NCBI GenBank assembly: GCA_025869365.1
Contig: JAOZVV010000062.1
Location: 11,330 to 53,538 of the forward strand
Length of the DNA: 42,209 nt
Reading direction: 5' to 3'
Source of the DNA: Pseudonocardia sp.
Lineage (GTDB): Bacteria > Actinomycetota > Actinomycetes > Mycobacteriales > Pseudonocardiaceae
A program made the translations under genes and the position numbers. The notes beneath the pieces were generated by a model. The model had not been told where the DNA came from and searched no databases. It saw only the letters and a program-made list of their open reading frames with translations. The first letter of the stretch is position 1. Every line of letters starts with the position of its first letter. Positions 1 through 10,170 of the stretch are shown piece by piece.

Positions 1-17
1 GCCCGTCTGCTCGGCGC

Positions 18-92
18 GGGGGGGGGTTACAGAAACCCAACATACTTTAATTTCCCTTACTTTAGTGGGGCTTACCCCACCCCCGGCCGGGG
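18..92. other. Edge region after aroG: G-run, AT-rich patch, hairpins
   Basis: Positions 18-26 are nine consecutive G. Positions 30-64 are strikingly AT-rich for this genome and contain ACTTTA twice. GTGGGG at 65-70 and CCCCAC at 75-80 form a 6-bp hairpin with a 4-base loop, followed by the 12-bp palindrome CCCCGGCCGGGG at 81-92. Lying just past the aroG stop, the hairpins could end aroG transcription (minus strand). The AT-rich patch may instead be a promoter for a gene beyond the window edge. No gene is seen here. Confidence 0.4.
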
Positions 93-101
93 CTCGGTGC
101 G

Positions 102-2158
<2,057 letters not shown>

Positions 2159-2255
2159 GCCAACCCTTTCCGACCAGCCCGGAGAGTACGACGGCGGCGA
2201 CCACATCGGCGCACCGGGCGCGCCCGGACGTGACGCAGTCGAGCCGATCGGGTCC

Positions 2256-3086
2256 TCACGGCCTCCCGCGGATCACCGCGGCGCCCGACGGGTCGACGAT
2301 CGTGCCGAACCTCGCGAGGTTGTTCGCGTGTCCCAGGTTGTGCAGGGCGAACGCCGAGTCGATCGCCGTCTGCATGCCCTGCGCGTCCTGGGAACGGTTG
2401 ACGCTCGCCTTGGCGAGCCGCAGCCCGAACTGCGGCCGCGCGGCGATGCGGACGGCCAGGTCCAGGGTCTCGGCCGCCAGCTCGGCATCCGGGACGACGC
2501 GGTTGACCATGCCGATCCGGTGCGCCTCGGTCGCGCCCATCGCCTCCCCGGTGAACAGCAGCTCCTTGGCCCGCCGCGCGCCGATCTCGTAGGCGTGGAC
2601 GAAGTACTCGACGCCGTTGACCCCGAAGGCGGACACCGGGTCGCTGAACGTCGCGCCCTCCCCGGCCACGACCAGGTCCATCGGCCACACCAGCATCAGC
2701 CCGCCGGCGATCACCCGGCCCTGGACCTGCGCGATGGTCGGCTTCGGGAGTTCGCGCCAGCGCCGGCAGAGCCCGAGGAACGCCTCGCACTCGAACGCGA
2801 AGTGCCCTTCCTCGCCCGGCGCGTCGAAGTCCCCCTCCAGCGTCGCGGTGGGCGGGCCCGGCATGGTCATCGGGCTCGACAGGTCGTGCCCGGAGGAGAA
2901 GTCCGGGCCGTCCGCGGCGAGGACGATCACCCGGACCTCGGGGTCCGCGGCCGCCGCGGCCAGTGCGGCGTCGAGCTCGTAGAGCATGGCCGGGTCCTGG
3001 GCGTTGCGCTTCTCCGGGCGGGCCAGCACGATCCGTTCGACGCGGGGCGCGGGGCGTTCTCGGCGGATCCGTACCGGTTCGGTCAC
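2256..3086 (-). CDS. Enoyl-CoA hydratase/isomerase-family protein with altered active site
   Basis: A 276-residue crotonase-fold protein. Visible family marks are the N-terminal RPEKRNAQ segment, an oxyanion-hole stretch SSGHDL (64-69), and the QGRVIAGGLMLVWPMDLVVAGEGATF block. Aligned by eye with rat mitochondrial enoyl-CoA hydratase, the two catalytic glutamates are replaced: Met131 in place of Glu144 and Val151 in place of Glu164. Ordinary hydration of enoyl-CoA is therefore doubtful. It could be an isomerase, hydrolase or dehalogenase-like member, or inactive. The GTG start follows AAAGGG at about 8 nt. It lies between the exonuclease and a divergent lipoprotein gene and has no obvious partner. 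The family is sure; the reaction is not. Confidence 0.85.
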   Translation of the reverse strand: MTEPVRIRRERPAPRVERIVLARPEKRNAQDPAMLYELDAALAAAAADPEVRVIVLAADGPDFSSGHDLSSPMTMPGPPTATLEGDFDAPGEEGHFAFECEAFLGLCRRWRELPKPTIAQVQGRVIAGGLMLVWPMDLVVAGEGATFSDPVSAFGVNGVEYFVHAYEIGARRAKELLFTGEAMGATEAHRIGMVNRVVPDAELAAETLDLAVRIAARPQFGLRLAKASVNRSQDAQGMQTAIDSAFALHNLGHANNLARFGTIVDPSGAAVIRGRP

Positions 3087-3223
3087 GGTGGTGGCCCTTT
3101 CGTCGTCGGAGACTCTCGCCCCGGCAGTATGCGTGAACGTCTGATCGTTGAACCGTCACGTTCCGGCGCCGCCGGACGACCTCCACGGCGAGGACGACCC
3201 GGCCGGACCGGAGAAGGGCAGAG

Positions 3224-4534
3224 ATGCGTCGTTACCTCCGTGCCGCGGCGCTCGTGCTCACCTGCCTGCTGGCGCTGACCGCGTGCTCCGCCGCGCCCGC
3301 GGCGGCCCCCGCCCCGACGACGGTCACCGTGCGGCTGTGGGACGACCAGGTCGCGGTGGCCTACGCCGAGTCCTTCGCCGAGTTCTCCCGGCGCAACCCG
3401 GACGTCGTCGTCTCACTCGACGTCGTGCCCTACGCGGACTACTTCGCGACGCTGCCGGACGCCCTCGCCGAGGGGACCGCGGACGACGTGTTCTGGCTGA
3501 ACTCCTCCTACTTCGGGGAGCTCGCGGACCGCGGCACGCTGATGAACATCGACGCGGTGCTACCCGGGCGGAGCGCCGGCTGGGTGCCCGCCGCCGTGGA
3601 GCAGTACACCCGGGGCGGGGTGCTCTGGGGCGTCCCGGCGCTGACGGACGGCCGCATCGTCGTCTACTACAACAAGGCGCTGGTGGACGCGGCCGGGATC
3701 GACCCCCTCACCCTCGCCTGGGATCCCACGGACCCGGCGAAGGACACCCTGCTCCCCGCCGCACGCCGGCTCACCGCGGACACGTCCGGCCGGACCGCGG
3801 ACACGCCCGGTTTCGACCCGGGCTCCGTCGCGCACTACGGCTTCAACGCCGGCCGGGACCTGCAGGCCGTCTACTACAACTTCGTCGGCTCCAACGGCGG
3901 CCACTTCCAGAACCCGGACGGCACCTTCGCGTTCGCCGGGCCGCGGTCCGTGGAGGCCTTCCAGTACCTCGCGGACATGATCAACGAAGCCCACGTCGCG
4001 CCGCCCGCCGCGGACACCAACGACAACCCGGACTTCGCCCGGGACCAGTTCGTGGCCGGCCGGCTCGCCCTGTTCCAGTCCGGCACCTACAACCTGAAGA
4101 ACGTGGCGGACGGCGCCCGGTTCGACTGGGGTGTCGCGCCGCTGGTCGCGGGGCCCGCGGGCCGGGTCAGCGTCGTGAACAGCGTGATCGCCGCCGGCAA
4201 CGCGCGGACCGCGCACCCCGAGGCCGTGGCGAAGGTGCTGGCCTGGCTCGGGTCCGCGGACGGCGCGGCCCCGATCGGCACGAGCGGCGCGGCCCTGCCC
4301 GCCGTCACCGCCGCCCAGCAGGGCTTCTTCGACCACTGGCGGGGCCGGGGGGTCGACACCCGCTACTTCGGCGAGGCCGGTGGCACCGCCACGATCGAGG
4401 CGCCGAACGGACCCCGGTTCGGCGCCGGGGCCAGGGTGTTCCAGCCCGTGCTCAGCGACGTCTTCGCGGGGCGGACCGCGGCCGGGCCGGGCCTGCGGGC
4501 GGCGCAGGACGCCGCCAACGCGGCGATCCGCTGA
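3224..4534 (+). CDS. ABC-transporter solute-binding lipoprotein, probably sugar-specific
   Basis: A 436-residue extracytoplasmic binding protein. The N-terminus MRRYLRAAALVLTCLLALTAC is a lipoprotein signal with the lipobox LTAC, so Cys21 is the likely lipidated residue, anchoring the protein outside the membrane. The mature part shows family 1 features: VTVRLWDDQ, a DDVFWLNSSYFGELADRG segment, WGVPALTDGRIVVYYNK, and FVAGRLALFQSGTYNL. The ATG follows GAAGGG at 5 nt. No permease or ATPase gene lies within reach on either side, so it is an orphan that must use a transporter encoded elsewhere. The substrate cannot be read from sequence; a carbohydrate is the usual choice for this family. It is absent from the otherwise conserved mycobacterial order. 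Confidence 0.88.
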   Translation: MRRYLRAAALVLTCLLALTACSAAPAAAPAPTTVTVRLWDDQVAVAYAESFAEFSRRNPDVVVSLDVVPYADYFATLPDALAEGTADDVFWLNSSYFGELADRGTLMNIDAVLPGRSAGWVPAAVEQYTRGGVLWGVPALTDGRIVVYYNKALVDAAGIDPLTLAWDPTDPAKDTLLPAARRLTADTSGRTADTPGFDPGSVAHYGFNAGRDLQAVYYNFVGSNGGHFQNPDGTFAFAGPRSVEAFQYLADMINEAHVAPPAADTNDNPDFARDQFVAGRLALFQSGTYNLKNVADGARFDWGVAPLVAGPAGRVSVVNSVIAAGNARTAHPEAVAKVLAWLGSADGAAPIGTSGAALPAVTAAQQGFFDHWRGRGVDTRYFGEAGGTATIEAPNGPRFGAGARVFQPVLSDVFAGRTAAGPGLRAAQDAANAAIR

Positions 4535-4552
4535 GCGACGGCGGGGCCGTGC

Positions 4553-5293
4553 TCAGGAGGCCTCCCTGGCCTGGGCCGCGGACGGCAGCCGGGCCGCCTT
4601 CTCGGTGTTCTTCGCCTTCTCCGCCTTCTCCTTGACCGACGCCGCGTAGAGGTCGACGTAGGTCTGCCCGGACATCTCCATCAGCGAGTACATGATCTCG
4701 TCCGTCATGGAGCGTTCGATGAACCGGTCCCCCGCCATCCCCTCGTACCGGGAGAAGTCCAGCGGCTCGCCGATCTTGACGTGCACGCGGTGCGGCCGCC
4801 ACATCCGGGACCCGATGGGGTTCACCCGGTCCGTGCCGATCATCGCGACGGGGATCACCGGCACCCCGGCCTCGAGCGCCATCCGGGCCACGCCCGTCTT
4901 GCCCTTGTAGAGCCGACCGTCCGGCGAACGCGTGCCCTCGGGATAGATCCCGAGCAGCTTGCCCTCGTTCAGCAGCCGGATCGCGGTGTCCATCGCCGCC
5001 TGGGCCGCGGAGCCACCGGAGCGGTCCACCGGGACCTGACCGACGCCGGTGAAGAAGACCTTCTTCAGCCAGCCGACGACCCCGGGCGCGGTGAAGTACT
5101 CCCGCTTGGCCAGGAAGGTGATCCGGCGCGGCACCTGCAACGGGAGGAAGAAGGAGTCCGCGACGGCGAGATGGTTGCTCGCGAAGATCGCGCCACCGTC
5201 GGCGGGGATGTGCTCGACCCCCTCGATCGTGGGCCGGCAGTAGAGCCGGAGGAGCGGACCCAGCAGCACGAACTTGGACCACCAGTACAGCAC
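4553..5293 (-). CDS. 1-acyl-sn-glycerol-3-phosphate acyltransferase (PlsC family)
   Basis: Transfers an acyl group to lysophosphatidic acid in phospholipid synthesis at the inner face of the membrane. The acyltransferase motif I, NHLAVAD, places His41 and Asp46 in the HX4D arrangement; motif III, YPEGTRS, is near residue 117. The Rv2182c-like blocks RRITFLAKREYF and LYKGKTGVARMALEAGVPVIPVAMIGT are present. The GTG at 5293 is preferred over the GTG at 5311 because GAGGAGG lies about 9 nt before it and the product then begins VLYWWSKF like homologues. The Lys/Glu/Ala-rich C-terminus is a divergent tail. It sits where Rv2182c sits in Mycobacterium. Confidence 0.93.
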   Translation of the reverse strand: MLYWWSKFVLLGPLLRLYCRPTIEGVEHIPADGGAIFASNHLAVADSFFLPLQVPRRITFLAKREYFTAPGVVGWLKKVFFTGVGQVPVDRSGGSAAQAAMDTAIRLLNEGKLLGIYPEGTRSPDGRLYKGKTGVARMALEAGVPVIPVAMIGTDRVNPIGSRMWRPHRVHVKIGEPLDFSRYEGMAGDRFIERSMTDEIMYSLMEMSGQTYVDLYAASVKEKAEKAKNTEKAARLPSAAQAREAS

Positions 5294-5490
5294 AGTCCGC
5301 TGCCTCCTCACCGCGTGGAGTTCAAGCCTACGGACGACGCCGCCGTAGGGACAACGGGGGCGTTCCGCCGCCGTCCCCCGGCCGTCCGGCGCGAGCCCCG
5401 GCCCGATTCGTGACGGGGTCTGCCGTGGGCGGGCCCGACGTGTCAGGATGGCCGGAGACCGTCACCGACGGCAGTCCACCGGGAGGATCC

Positions 5491-5544
5491 ATGCGCCTCG
5501 ACGTGGCCGTGGCGACGCCGCCGCACGCAGGGTCCGGCCGATGA
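5491..5544 (+). CDS. 17-residue upstream ORF coupled to the membrane-protein gene
   Basis: An ATG at 5491 is preceded by GGGAGG (5481-5486), the best ribosome-binding site in this region. It opens a 17-codon frame, MRLDVAVATPPHAGSGR, that stops at 5542-5544. The stop overlaps the ATG of the next gene as ATGA, the usual arrangement for translational coupling. The next gene lacks a strong site of its own, so this short ORF may load ribosomes for it. It is seen directly as sequence; expression is inferred. A start-site artefact cannot be excluded. Confidence 0.45.
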   Translation: MRLDVAVATPPHAGSGR

Positions 5545-6161
5545 GCGCCGACGAGGAACGCCGTCCCGGCGCAGGCGAGCCCGGGATCCCGGCGGACGCC
5601 TTCGACCGCATCGTGGAGCACTGGACGGCCGAGGGCACGGTCCCGGACTGGCCGGCGGAGGCCGACGACACCGCCCCGGAGGACGACCCCGGGATCGAGC
5701 AGCAGACCGAGAGCCGCTGGCAGGCGGACCGGTCACTCGTCGAATGGTCCACCGAGGAGCTCTTCCGCGAGGAGGAGCGCCGCCGGAACCAGCCCGAGTC
5801 CCCCGCCGCGCTGCCGCCGGTGACGCACGAGTTCGTGGTGCCCGATCCCCCGCGCCCGCCGCGGGCCCGGGACCCGCTGCCGGCGAAGGACGAGGAGGAG
5901 GACCACTTCGTCCCGCCCGAGCCGCCGCCGCTGCCCGCGATGGGGCCGCCGATCGTCGTCGGGCTGGTCCTGATCGTCCTCGGCCTGCTGCTGATCGTCC
6001 GGCCCGCGTGGATCGGCCTCGGCTCGACGTACGGGCTGCCGCTCGGCCTGCTGGCGCTCGCCGCCGGCCTGGGCTGGCTGGTCCTGCGCCTGTGGAACGG
6101 CGGCGGCAACGCCCACCAGACGGCGGACGGCGACGGCCCGGACGACGGCGCCGTCCTCTAG
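5541..6161 (+). CDS. Conserved actinobacterial membrane protein, unknown function
   Basis: A 206-residue protein with a long acidic, Pro-rich cytoplasmic N-terminal half (about residues 1-130, rich in Glu and Asp). Two hydrophobic helices follow, PPIVVGLVLIVLGLLLIV and YGLPLGLLALAAGLGWLVLRLW, joined by a short loop, then an acidic tail. No enzyme motif is visible. The ATG at 5541 is chosen because it overlaps the stop of the short upstream ORF and matches the point where acidic, protein-like composition begins; an in-frame start at 5448 would add 31 Arg-rich residues. Its function is unknown; a role in anchoring or scaffolding is only a guess. Confidence 0.75.
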   Translation: MSADEERRPGAGEPGIPADAFDRIVEHWTAEGTVPDWPAEADDTAPEDDPGIEQQTESRWQADRSLVEWSTEELFREEERRRNQPESPAALPPVTHEFVVPDPPRPPRARDPLPAKDEEEDHFVPPEPPPLPAMGPPIVVGLVLIVLGLLLIVRPAWIGLGSTYGLPLGLLALAAGLGWLVLRLWNGGGNAHQTADGDGPDDGAVL

Positions 6162-6165
6162 CCGG

Positions 6166-7146
6166 TCACCGGCCGCCGGCGCGCGCCTTCGTCGTCTCGA
6201 GCTGCTCGCGCGCCAGCTCGGCCGCGCCGACGACGGCGGCCGCGTCCCTGAGCTGGGCGGTGCGGATCCGCGCGAGCGGACGGTTCCCGGACCCCGTCAC
6301 CACGGACGCGTAGTGCTCGCGCGCCTCGTCCAGGAACAGCGGCGACGACGTGGACACCCCGCCGCCGATCACCACCAGCTCCGGGTCGAACACGTCCGCG
6401 ATCACCGCGAGGCCCTCCCCCAGCCACCGCCCCAGGTCCGCGACGGCGCGGCGGGCGAGCCGGTCCCCTTCGCGCGCCGCCGCGGCGACCCGCTGCCCGG
6501 TGACCCGGCCCGGGTCCAGCGCGGCGTCCCGGGCGAGCACCGAGCCCGCGACCGCGTCGCCGCCACCCGCGAGCATCTCCATCGCGGTCGTGGCCAGCGC
6601 GGTGCCGCTGCAGTAGCGCTCCCAGCAGCCACGCTTGCCGCACGGGCAGGACCTGCCCCGGGGCACCAGGCGGATGTGCCCGAACTCCGGAGCGACGCCG
6701 TAGGCGCCGCGGTAGAGCTCGCCGTCGAGCAGCAGGGCCCCGCCGATGCCGGTACCGAGCGCCACGAAGACGACCACCCGCGCCCCCGCGGCGGCGCCGT
6801 AGCGGCGCTCGGCCAGCGCGGCGGCGTTGGCGTCGTGCTCGACGACGACCGGTACCTCGACCCGCGCCGCGATCCGTTCGGCGACGGGCGCGTCCCGCCA
6901 CGACAGGTGCGGCGCGTAGCGGACGAGCCCGCGTTCGGCGTCGATGAACCCCGCCAGGGCCAGCCCGACCGCCGCGACGGCGTGCCGCCCGGCCAGCTCG
7001 CCGATGCAGCCGACGATGGCGTCCTCGAGCGCGGCGTCGCTGTGCGGGGTGGGCGCCCGGCTGACGTCCAGGACCTCTCCCGTCCGGTCGACCAGCCCGG
7101 CCCGCACACTGGTCCCGCCGACGTCGACCCCGACGGTCAGCGTCAC
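6166..7146 (-). CDS. ROK-family sugar kinase (glucokinase-like)
   Basis: A 326-residue ROK protein that probably phosphorylates glucose or a related sugar with ATP. It has the phosphate-binding DVGGTS at residues 8-13, EHDANAAALAE with catalytic Asp105, the GTGIGG loop (131-136), and the zinc site: EFGH with His157 plus CPCGKRGCWE with Cys167, Cys169 and Cys174. There is no N-terminal helix-turn-helix, so it is a kinase rather than a ROK repressor. GTG at 7146 is chosen since it gives the usual VTLTVGVDVGG opening with GGGA 7 nt upstream; GTG at 7161 is the alternative. It is the last gene of the leftward cluster and faces the membrane-protein gene across 4 bp. Confidence 0.92.
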   Translation of the reverse strand: MTLTVGVDVGGTSVRAGLVDRTGEVLDVSRAPTPHSDAALEDAIVGCIGELAGRHAVAAVGLALAGFIDAERGLVRYAPHLSWRDAPVAERIAARVEVPVVVEHDANAAALAERRYGAAAGARVVVFVALGTGIGGALLLDGELYRGAYGVAPEFGHIRLVPRGRSCPCGKRGCWERYCSGTALATTAMEMLAGGGDAVAGSVLARDAALDPGRVTGQRVAAAAREGDRLARRAVADLGRWLGEGLAVIADVFDPELVVIGGGVSTSSPLFLDEAREHYASVVTGSGNRPLARIRTAQLRDAAAVVGAAELAREQLETTKARAGGR

Positions 7147-7168
7147 GTCCCGATCCCGCACCCGACGA

Positions 7169-7522
7169 TCATGCCCGAGTCACCGGGATCCGCTGCACCG
7201 TCCGCCCGGACGGCCCGGGCGGGGGCCCGGGCGGCTGCTCGGGCTGTTCGAGCACCGAGCGCAGCACGGCCAGCAGCCCGGACGCCTGCTCGGCGAGGCG
7301 GACGGCCAGCTCCGGGCGCTCGCCCCGCAGCGCCGCCAGCACCGCACACACCGGGCACGCCGCGCAGCTCGCCGGTGTGCCGCCGGCCGCGCCCTCGTCC
7401 CGCATTCCCTCGACGAGGGGTTGCAGGCGGTCCAGGGCGGTCAGCGCCAGCCCGCGCAGGTCCTCGGTGAGCTGGCCGCCGTGGCCCGCGCAGGCGCCGT
7501 GTGTGGAGGTCATGCCGCCCAT
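7169..7522 (-). CDS. Small conserved actinobacterial protein with clustered cysteines
   Basis: A 117-residue protein that I do not recognise as a named family. The middle holds SCAACPVCAVLAALRGERPEL, where Cys-x2-Cys-x2-Cys is followed by an Arg-rich amphipathic helix. A further Cys is in the N-terminal HGACAGHGG. The C-terminus is a Pro/Gly-rich tail. The arrangement could bind metal but too few ligands are seen to claim it. ATG at 7522 or 7513 is possible; neither has a strong ribosome-binding site. It lies 31 bp after the ArsA-like ATPase gene and 7-23 bp before the ROK kinase gene, so it is probably co-transcribed with them. Confidence 0.7.
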   Translation of the reverse strand: MGGMTSTHGACAGHGGQLTEDLRGLALTALDRLQPLVEGMRDEGAAGGTPASCAACPVCAVLAALRGERPELAVRLAEQASGLLAVLRSVLEQPEQPPGPPPGPSGRTVQRIPVTRA

Positions 7523-7553
7523 CTCGTCGCACCCGGATCCGTCACGTCCGGCC

Positions 7554-8810
7554 TCATCGCATCCACACCGCGGGATCGGGGCTGAAGGCGACGACGAGGT
7601 CCGTCGCGTGCCCCGTGCCCTCCAGCCGCGCCCCCGTGACCTCGCAGCGGCGCAGCACCGACGGCAGGCTCACCAGCCGACGGGTCACCCCCACCGAGAC
7701 GACGAGCTCGTCGCCCACCCGCGAGAGGTCCAGCGGGCCGTCCGCGGCCCCGGGCAGGCGCAGGACCAGCTCGAACTCCGAGTCCGCCGATCTCCCCTCC
7801 CCGGCGATGCGGCGTACGGCCAGGGCCGGCGGTGCATCGCCGTCCGGCGCGGCGACCGGATCGGAGCCCGCCGGGTACAGCGTCCCGGCGAGCTCCAGCA
7901 GCGCCGGGATCCCGGTGGGCTCGGCGGCGGCGTAGGCCACCGTGGACACGGGGACGGTGCCCGCGCACTCCGCACGGACCTCGGCGAGGACGGCCTGCTG
8001 CTCGGCGTGCCGTTCGCGCAGCCAGCGGGCCGTGGGGCCGCGCAGCGACGCCGGCGGCGCCGGCATGACCCGGTTGGCCACCAGGCCGTCGACGCGCAGG
8101 TCGTGCAGGGCGAGCGCGGTCAGCGTGCGGCGGGTCTCGGCGGCGACGACCCGCTCGGGCGTCGTGACGAGCCGGATGCTGGTGCGGTCGCGGTCCGCGA
8201 GGAGCGCGCGCAGGCCCGCGAGCTGCGCGGCGAGCTGGTCCAGGGCGTCGATCGTGCGGTCCCACCCGGCGGCGGTCTCGCTGCCCGCCTTGCCCCCGGC
8301 GATCCCGGCGAGCAGGCCGCGGACGGCGCGGCGGTGGGCCGGGAAGAGACGTTCGAGATACCCCGACAGCGCCTCGGGCAGCCCCAGCAGGCGCAGGGTC
8401 TCCGCGGTGGGCCCGCAGTCCACGACCACGACGTCCCAGAGCCCGGTCTCGGCGAGGCGGCGGACCTCGGCCAGCGCCAGCAGGTCCTCGACGCCGGGCA
8501 GGACGGTCAGCTCGTCCGCGACGAGCTCGTCCACCCCGGCGCCCGCGAGCACGGTCCGCAGGTGGCCCTGCAGGCCCGCCCACGCGTCGTCTACCAGGGC
8601 GCGGGTGTCCACGTGCGCGGCGAAGAGCCCGCCCTCGAGCTCGACGGGCTCGCCGTCCAGCTCCGCGTCGAGGGCGTCCCCGAGGGAGTGCGCGGGGTCC
8701 GTGGAGACCACGAGGGACTTGCGGCCGGAGCGCGCGAGGCGGACAGCCGTGGCCGCGGCCAGGGTCGTCTTCCCGACGCCCCCCTTGCCGGTGAACAGCA
8801 CGACACGCAC
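7554..8810 (-). CDS. ArsA/GET3-family ATPase (Rv2184c type)
   Basis: A 418-residue P-loop ATPase of the SIMIBI class. The deviant Walker A, FTGKGGVGKTT, is at residues 6-16 with the signature lysine Lys9. VVSTDPAHSLGDAL is the switch I region and VVVVDCGPTAETLRLL is the Walker B/switch II region. The C-terminal part, with ELVLRLPGAADGPLDLSRVGDELVVSVG, resembles the alpha-crystallin-like domain often fused to actinobacterial ArsA homologues. No arsenite efflux genes are nearby and the position equals Rv2184c, so arsenite pumping is unlikely. GTG at 8810 gives the standard MRVVLFTGKGG start. A role in membrane-protein or lipid handling is possible but unproven. Confidence 0.9.
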   Translation of the reverse strand: MRVVLFTGKGGVGKTTLAAATAVRLARSGRKSLVVSTDPAHSLGDALDAELDGEPVELEGGLFAAHVDTRALVDDAWAGLQGHLRTVLAGAGVDELVADELTVLPGVEDLLALAEVRRLAETGLWDVVVVDCGPTAETLRLLGLPEALSGYLERLFPAHRRAVRGLLAGIAGGKAGSETAAGWDRTIDALDQLAAQLAGLRALLADRDRTSIRLVTTPERVVAAETRRTLTALALHDLRVDGLVANRVMPAPPASLRGPTARWLRERHAEQQAVLAEVRAECAGTVPVSTVAYAAAEPTGIPALLELAGTLYPAGSDPVAAPDGDAPPALAVRRIAGEGRSADSEFELVLRLPGAADGPLDLSRVGDELVVSVGVTRRLVSLPSVLRRCEVTGARLEGTGHATDLVVAFSPDPAVWMR

Positions 8811-8869
8811 CGCCGGAGCGTATCCGTCGGCCGTCCGGGACCGCTGTGTGGTCCCGTCGTGCGAGAACC

Positions 8870-9310
8870 TCAGCCCTTCTCGACCCGCCGCTTCAGGCCC
8901 TTGAGCGCGGTATCGATGATCACCTTCTCCGCCTTGCGGCGGAGCATGCCGATCATCGGGATGTTGAGGTCCACCGCGAGGCTGTAGGTGACGGTGGTGG
9001 GAGCGGTGTCCCCGTTCGACGACAGGGTGTAGGAGCCGTTCTGCGCCTTCTGGATCTGCCCCTTGACCAGCACCCAGCTCACGGACCGGTCGTCCGCCGC
9101 CCAGTCGTAGTCCAGGGTGTAGGTGTCCTTGATCGGACCCGCGTCCATGGAGAACCGCACCCGCTCGGCGCGGCCCTTCCCGGGCTCGACGACCTCGACC
9201 GTCTTCACCTGGTCCGCCCACTCGGGGTAGGCCTCGAAGTCCGCGATGACCGCCATCACCGCCTCCGGTGCGGCATCGATGGTGATCGAGGAGGTCGTCG
9301 CATCGGCCAT
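8870..9310 (-). CDS. SRPBCC/START-like protein (Rv2185c, TB16.3 type)
   Basis: A 146-residue helix-grip-fold protein that probably binds a hydrophobic ligand. It opens MADATTSSITIDAAPEAVMAVIADFEAYPEWADQVKTVEV, the typical coenzyme Q-binding/polyketide-cyclase pattern, and closes with a long amphipathic helix, AEKVIIDTALKGLKRRVEKG. The ATG at 9310 is chosen by homology; an upstream frame to 9349 adds 13 residues without support. It follows the metallophosphoesterase gene and precedes the ArsA-like gene, as Rv2185c precedes Rv2184c. The ligand is unknown. Confidence 0.9.
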   Translation of the reverse strand: MADATTSSITIDAAPEAVMAVIADFEAYPEWADQVKTVEVVEPGKGRAERVRFSMDAGPIKDTYTLDYDWAADDRSVSWVLVKGQIQKAQNGSYTLSSNGDTAPTTVTYSLAVDLNIPMIGMLRRKAEKVIIDTALKGLKRRVEKG

Positions 9311-9356
9311 GGGCGGCAGATTACCGCCCGAGGACACGAACCCCCGCATCGCTGCC

Positions 9357-10145
9357 TCACAGGTGCAGCACGTACGGCCGCCCGCCCTCGCGGAAGTGGC
9401 CGACGTTGACGCATTCGGTCCTGCCGATCCGCAGCCGCTTCGACAGCGGCTGGTGGACGTGGCCGAAGAACGCCATGGCCGGCCGGTCCCGGGCGATGAC
9501 GTCCAGCAGCGCGGCCGCGGCGAACTCCTGGCGACGGGACACGACGTCGTAGGCGAGCTCGGGGACCGCCGGCGGCGCGTGGCTGCACAGCAGGTCGATC
9601 TCCGTGAGCCCGGCGACCGCGTCGGCGTAGTCCTCGACGGCGAGCAGGTGCGGGCGCCACGGGCCGCCGCCCCGGGGCCGGATCCCGGGCGGCAGCGGGA
9701 CCCCGCCGACGAACCCCACCCGCCGTCCGCCGATCTCGACGACCTTGCCGTCGGGCATGTGCAGCCCGGGCCGGGAGTAGTCCGCCCACAGCTCGGGCAG
9801 GTCGACGTTGCCGGGGATCGCCCATGTGGGGTCCGGCATGACGGCGAACAGCGCGGCGTACTGCTCCCGCACCGCCTCGGCGACGACGGCGGCGGGATCG
9901 GGGATCCGCTCCCACGCCCTTCTCGCGAACGCCATCAGCTCACCGGGCCGGCCCGAGGAGCGGAGCCGGCCGAACTCCGCGCTGACCTCGGGGCCGAGGA
10001 CCCGGCCGAGGATGCCGCGGGTGGGGTCCCGGTAGTCGACGAAGTCCACCAGGTCCCCGAGCACGATCATCGCGTCGCAGCCCTCGGCGGCCCGGGCCAG
10101 CGCGTCCACGTTCCCGTGCACGTCGGACACCACATGCACGCGCAT
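9357..10145 (-). CDS. Calcineurin-like metallophosphoesterase
   Basis: A 262-residue phosphoesterase with all five metal-binding blocks in order: SDVHGN (7-12), GDLVD (30-34), GNVD (112-115), CSHAPP, and GHVHQP (228-233). Two metal ions would be bound, as in the YfcE/MPE family. The substrate cannot be read from the motifs; cyclic nucleotides or phospho-monoesters are the common options. The ATG at 10145 starts directly with the family pattern MRVHVVSDVHGN. It is not part of the mycobacterial order, so it is an insertion between the two START-like genes. Confidence 0.9.
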   Translation of the reverse strand: MRVHVVSDVHGNVDALARAAEGCDAMIVLGDLVDFVDYRDPTRGILGRVLGPEVSAEFGRLRSSGRPGELMAFARRAWERIPDPAAVVAEAVREQYAALFAVMPDPTWAIPGNVDLPELWADYSRPGLHMPDGKVVEIGGRRVGFVGGVPLPPGIRPRGGGPWRPHLLAVEDYADAVAGLTEIDLLCSHAPPAVPELAYDVVSRRQEFAAAALLDVIARDRPAMAFFGHVHQPLSKRLRIGRTECVNVGHFREGGRPYVLHL

Positions 10146-10170
10146 GCCCGCACGCTACCGGGCGATCACC

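Noticed and set aside
3131..3278. Arg-rich frame starting at an ATG near 3129, upstream of the binding lipoprotein
   Set aside because: It has no Shine-Dalgarno, overlaps the lipoprotein start in another frame and looks random.
5328..5621. Short minus-strand frames between PlsC and the membrane protein
   Set aside because: They have no ribosome-binding site and overlap the well-supported plus-strand gene.
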